Positions 6,687 to 9,182 of a DNA stretch of 9,182 nt are shown one piece after another; within the stretch, counting starts at the first letter, position 1; each line of letters starts with the position of its first letter. A program made the translations under genes and the position numbers. Under the pieces are notes generated by a model. That model was not told the DNA's origin and did not search any database. It saw only the letters and a program-made list of their open reading frames with translations. Source of the stretch: Clostridium sp. (GTDB lineage: Bacteria > Bacillota > Clostridia > Clostridiales > Clostridiaceae); the NCBI GenBank assembly GCA_003539755.1, contig DPOH01000233.1, positions 1-9,182 of the forward strand, read 5' to 3'.

Positions 6687-6716
6687 GAATTAAAACTATT
6701 AAATTAACAAATAATA
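6687..6716 (+). promoter_or_regulatory. Candidate forespore sigma-G/F promoter of spoVA operon
   Basis: GAATT (6687-6691) and AATAATA (6710-6716) are 18 bp apart. Compared with the Bacillus sigma-G pattern GHATR / CATNHTA, each element has one mismatch and the spacing is exact. The predicted RNA would start near 6723, just before AAAGGAGAG (6726-6733). The spoVA operon of Bacillus is sigma-G dependent, which supports the reading, but AT-rich DNA yields such matches easily. Confidence 0.4.
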
Positions 6717-6742
6717 AGCTTAATAAAAGGAGAGTGAGTATA

Positions 6743-7216
6743 TTGAGTAATAAGAGTCAAAGAAAGGAAGATAATTTAAAAAAGAAATATGAAACTATGG
6801 CAAATGAGGTTACTCCAAAATCAAAAATATTTAAGGATTGTTGGCAGGCCTTTTTGATTGGAGGATTAATCTGCGATATAGGACAATTTGTGCATAATAT
6901 TTTTTCGGACCTTGGTTTTCCAGAAGAACAGGTAATGAATATAGTACCTATAATAATGATTTTTTTAGGTGCATTACTTACTGGAACTGGTACATATAGT
7001 AAACTTGCAGATTTTGGAGGTGCAGGTACAGTAGTACCTATAACAGGTTTTTCAAATGCTGTGGTGTCACCTGCAATAGAATTTAAAAAAGAAGGATTTA
7101 TATTTGGAGTAGCTGCAAAGATGTTCACTATTGCTGGTCCTGTTTTAGTATATGGTATAGGGAGTTCAGTAATAATTGGAATTATTTATTATATAATTTT
7201 GTTAATTCAAAGGTAA
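6743..7216 (+). CDS. spoVAC: Stage V sporulation protein AC (SpoVAC channel protein)
   Basis: SpoVAC is an inner-membrane protein of the SpoVA complex that carries Ca-dipicolinate; the Bacillus protein behaves as a mechanosensitive channel. From TTG at 6743 the product is 157 residues. A charged N-terminus of about 30 residues precedes the family motif QAFLIGGLICDIGQ (35-48). A second hydrophobic stretch is at about 66-83, then SKLADFGGAGTVVPITGF (86-103), and two further hydrophobic segments at about 116-134 and 136-154. I prefer TTG at 6743 because GGAG (6729-6732) is 10 nt upstream; the in-frame GTG at 6734 is only 1 nt from that site. It is the first gene of the spoVA cluster, 15 bp before spoVAD, and is related in sequence to spoVAE two genes downstream. 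Confidence 0.95.
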   Translation: MSNKSQRKEDNLKKKYETMANEVTPKSKIFKDCWQAFLIGGLICDIGQFVHNIFSDLGFPEEQVMNIVPIIMIFLGALLTGTGTYSKLADFGGAGTVVPITGFSNAVVSPAIEFKKEGFIFGVAAKMFTIAGPVLVYGIGSSVIIGIIYYIILLIQR

Positions 7217-7231
7217 AAGGAGAGTTATATT

Positions 7232-8254
7232 ATGGCTATGATGAAAAAGAAAAAGGTTGGATCACAAACAGTAAAGCTAGAACATCCTCCTAAAATAATA
7301 GCAACTTACTCAATAGTTGGGCCCAAAGAAGGTGAGGGACCTTTAAGTTCATATTTTGATGAAATATTAAATGATGACACGTGTGGAAAAGATAGTTTTG
7401 AGCAGGCTGAAAGTCAAATGATGTTTACAGCTATAAGTGAAGCGATTAAAAGGGCAGATTTAGAAGAAACTGATATAGATTATTTATTTTCTGGAGATTT
7501 ATTAAATCAGATAATTTCTTCGAGTTTTGCTGCTAGAGAATTTAGTATACCTTTTTTTGGATTATATGGAGCATGTTCAACAATGTCAGAGTCACTTAGT
7601 CTTGCATCAATAATTATGGATGGTGGATTTGCAGATTATGTTGTTGCAACTACATCGTCACATTTTAGTTCGGCTGAAAGGCAGTTTAGATTTCCGTTAG
7701 ATTATGGTTCTAAAAGACCTCAGACTTCTCAATGGACAGTAACAGGATCAGGAGCAGTTGTTTTAGGGCATGAGGGAGATTATCCTGAAGTTACATATGT
7801 TACAACAGGGAAAGTAAAAGATTTTGGGCAAAAAGATGCTAATAATATGGGAGCTGCAATGGCACCAGCAGCAGTAGATACAATAGTAAATCATTTTAAA
7901 GATACAGGAAGAAACCCAAGTGATTACGATGTGATTGCTACTGGTGATCTTGGAAAAATAGGACGTGAATTAGCAGATAAATTAATTATAGAGTATGGAT
8001 ATGATATAAGGGATAATCATATTGATTGTGGAGAAATAATATTTGATAATGAGAAACAGAATACAGATGCTGGAGGAAGTGGATGTGGATGCTCAGCTGT
8101 AGTTTTTACTGGATACTTATATAAAAAACTTTTGAAAAAAGAAATAAAGAAAGTATTATTAGTATCTACAGGAGCACTTATGAGTACAACTTCATCGCTT
8201 CAAGGAGAAACAATACCTGGAATTGCGCATGCAGTTTCTATAGAAATGAATTAA
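7232..8254 (+). CDS. spoVAD: Stage V sporulation protein AD (dipicolinate-binding)
   Basis: SpoVAD is a thiolase-fold protein on the spore inner membrane that binds dipicolinic acid directly and helps load it into the spore. The 340-residue product matches the family throughout. It has FFGLYGACSTMSE (108-120) with conserved Cys115 at the place of the thiolase active-site cysteine, GGFADYVVATTSSHFSSAERQ (131-151), and QWTVTGSGAVVLG (167-179). These are followed by NMGAAMAPAAVDTIV (205-219), TGDLGKIG (237-244) and the glycine/cysteine motif GGSGCGCSAV (281-290). It has no signal peptide or membrane span, as expected for a peripheral protein. ATG at 7232 follows GGAG (7219-7222) at 9 nt. It sits between spoVAC and spoVAE, whose products form the membrane part of the complex. 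Confidence 0.97.
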   Translation: MAMMKKKKVGSQTVKLEHPPKIIATYSIVGPKEGEGPLSSYFDEILNDDTCGKDSFEQAESQMMFTAISEAIKRADLEETDIDYLFSGDLLNQIISSSFAAREFSIPFFGLYGACSTMSESLSLASIIMDGGFADYVVATTSSHFSSAERQFRFPLDYGSKRPQTSQWTVTGSGAVVLGHEGDYPEVTYVTTGKVKDFGQKDANNMGAAMAPAAVDTIVNHFKDTGRNPSDYDVIATGDLGKIGRELADKLIIEYGYDIRDNHIDCGEIIFDNEKQNTDAGGSGCGCSAVVFTGYLYKKLLKKEIKKVLLVSTGALMSTTSSLQGETIPGIAHAVSIEMN

Positions 8255-8285
8255 AATAAAATTCAATTAAAAGAGGAGTTTTTTT

Positions 8286-8642
8286 ATGGATTATATAAAT
8301 GCATTTATAATTGGGGGATTAATTTGCGTTATTGCACAAATATTAATTGATCTTACTAAGTTGACAGCAGGAAGAATACTAGTTGTGTTTGTGACTCTAG
8401 GTGCTATATTAGGTGCATTTGGATTATATGACAAATTAGTGGATATAGGGGGAGCTGGAGCAACAGTACCACTACCAAGCTTTGGCAATGCGTTAGCTAA
8501 ATCGGCTATAAAAGAAGTTAAGGAAATAGGACTGTTAGGAGCTTTTACAGGTGGTATTAAAGGAGCAGCAGCAGGTATAACAGCATCTATATTTTTTGGA
8601 TATTTAATGGCTCTTATATTCAATCCTAAAACAAAAAAGTAA
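8286..8642 (+). CDS. spoVAE: Stage V sporulation protein AE (SpoVAEb type)
   Basis: This 118-residue membrane protein is the SpoVAE (SpoVAEb) part of the Ca-dipicolinate transport complex. Hydrophobic segments lie at about 5-22, 30-47, 54-73 and 92-112. The motifs AFIIGGLICVIAQ (6-18) and LYDKLVDIGGAGATVPLPSF (47-66) parallel those of SpoVAC, showing common ancestry. The C-terminus is short and basic (PKTKK). GAGGAG (8273-8278) lies 7 nt before the ATG. It is the last gene of a minimal spoVAC-spoVAD-spoVAE set, as known in Clostridium, with no spoVAF downstream. I see no strong terminator after it. Confidence 0.95.
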   Translation: MDYINAFIIGGLICVIAQILIDLTKLTAGRILVVFVTLGAILGAFGLYDKLVDIGGAGATVPLPSFGNALAKSAIKEVKEIGLLGAFTGGIKGAAAGITASIFFGYLMALIFNPKTKK

Positions 8643-8647
8643 AAACT

Positions 8648-8668
8648 TGATTAAGCTTGAATTAATCA
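8648..8668 (+). repeat. Weak hairpin after spoVAE
   Basis: TGATTAA (8648-8654) and TTAATCA (8662-8668) form a 7-bp stem with a 7-nt loop. It is followed by TTACG, not a T-run, so it is a poor intrinsic terminator. It may stabilise the 3' end of the spoVA transcript or allow read-through into the ATPase region. Confidence 0.3.
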
Positions 8669-8695
8669 TTACGAAAATATATGGTGATTTATGTT

Positions 8696-8724
8696 TTGCC
8701 TTTTATAGCATTAGTACGTATAAT
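8696..8724 (+). promoter_or_regulatory. Sigma-A-type promoter for P-type ATPase gene
   Basis: TTGCCT (8696-8701) and a perfect TATAAT (8719-8724) are separated by the optimal 17 bp. This is the best vegetative promoter match in the window. The ATPase start codon is about 30 to 45 bp downstream, so that gene is probably expressed independently of the sporulation genes. Confidence 0.65.
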
Positions 8725-8754
8725 TAGATTGAAATAGAGAAGAAAGCACATAGG

Positions 8755-9182
8755 ATGGTGGGGTTTTTGGAAAAGTATTGTAATAATTCGTGGAGTCGAA
8801 TTGTTGAATTGCTTGAGAGTGATATTAAAAATGGAATAAAGGACGCAAGAGTACCGATATTAAAAAGAAAATATGGTAGTAATAAAATAGAAATTCATAA
8901 TAATAAAAAAATATATAAATATATTTTTGATGAAATAATACAAAAGTATACATTATTATTTATTATAATATCCATTGTATTATTTTCATTTACTAGTTAT
9001 ATTTATGTGTTTATATGTACTGCTATCTTACTTATAAATATATTTTTAAGTATATTCTATCATGTAATCTGAGTTAGTGGTATTAATAAACTTATGATTT
9101 TTATTTCTACTGAAGCTGTTGTTATAAGGGATGGAATACAACAGTCTGTTAGTAGTGATGAAGTTGTGATAGGTGATATAGT
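8755..9182 (+). pseudogene. P-type cation ATPase, 5' part, with in-frame stop
   Basis: The first 105 codons look like the N-terminus of a cation-transporting P-type ATPase. A Cation_ATPase_N-like segment (SWSRIVELLESDIKNGIKD, residues 12-30, then LKRKYGSNKI) is followed by a paired hydrophobic region at about 66-103. TGA at 9070-9072 stops the frame. The same frame then continues without another stop to the window end and encodes EAVVIRDG and SSDEVVIGDIV, the typical start of the actuator domain, so one base change (for example CGA or GGA to TGA) would explain the break. The remainder of the gene, including the DKTGT phosphorylation site, lies beyond the window. The start may be ATG 8755 (AGG directly before it) or TTG 8767 (AGGATGGTGGGG upstream); neither is certain. 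A restart at ATG 9094 lacks a good ribosome binding site. The ion is not determinable here, though calcium-type pumps share this N-terminal domain. Confidence 0.7.

Noticed and set aside
6757..7128. Minus-strand 123-codon ORF opposite spoVAC
   Set aside because: It is a shadow of spoVAC, whose frame is supported by strong family motifs.
8291..8623. Minus-strand 110-codon ORF opposite spoVAE
   Set aside because: It is a shadow of spoVAE, and its proline- and alanine-rich composition is the complement of glycine codons in that gene.

Overview
This is strongly AT-rich DNA with Gram-positive signals: AGGAGG-type ribosome binding sites, TTG/GTG starts, and short hairpins followed by T-runs. It carries the forespore sigma-factor operon spoIIAA-spoIIAB-sigF followed by a three-gene spoVA locus (spoVAC, spoVAD, spoVAE). 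This gene content, with no spoVAA, spoVAB or spoVAF, fits an endospore-forming Clostridium (sensu stricto-like) chromosome. All genes read on the + strand. I see no mobile element, tRNA, rRNA or CRISPR array.

Layout. Positions 1-214 are non-coding and carry a likely extended -10 promoter for a 317-residue protein of unknown function (215-1168, DUF4003-like), which ends at a strong hairpin terminator. Next is dinB, DNA polymerase IV (1288-2334). A 148-bp gap with an unusual leader arrangement precedes a 768-residue Lon-like serine protease (2483-4789). That protein keeps the Ser-Lys protease dyad but appears to have lost the ATP-binding motifs of its AAA module. A terminator (4796-4833) separates it from the spoIIA operon.

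The spoIIA operon (4987-6534) encodes the anti-anti-sigma factor SpoIIAA, the anti-sigma kinase SpoIIAB and sigma-F. Together they form the partner-switching circuit that fires transcription only in the forespore. Key residues of all three proteins are intact: the SpoIIAA phospho-serine, the SpoIIAB ATP-binding boxes, and sigma regions 2 to 4. A strong terminator (6611-6650) closes the operon. The spoVA genes follow (6743-8642), led by a plausible forespore sigma-F/G-type promoter. They encode the channel and binding proteins that move Ca-dipicolinate into the developing spore and out at germination.

Downstream, a good sigma-A-type promoter (8696-8724) leads into the start of a cation-transporting P-type ATPase that runs off the window. 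Its frame is broken by one in-frame TGA at 9070-9072, after which recognisable P-type ATPase sequence resumes in the same frame. It is therefore a nonsense allele, a sequencing error, or a pseudogene.

The most noteworthy points are the apparently ATPase-dead Lon-like protease and the small leader ORFs with strong ribosome binding sites placed just before both the Lon-like gene and spoIIAA, whose own starts have weak sites. Also notable are the interrupted P-type ATPase beside the Ca-DPA genes and the candidate sporulation promoters.
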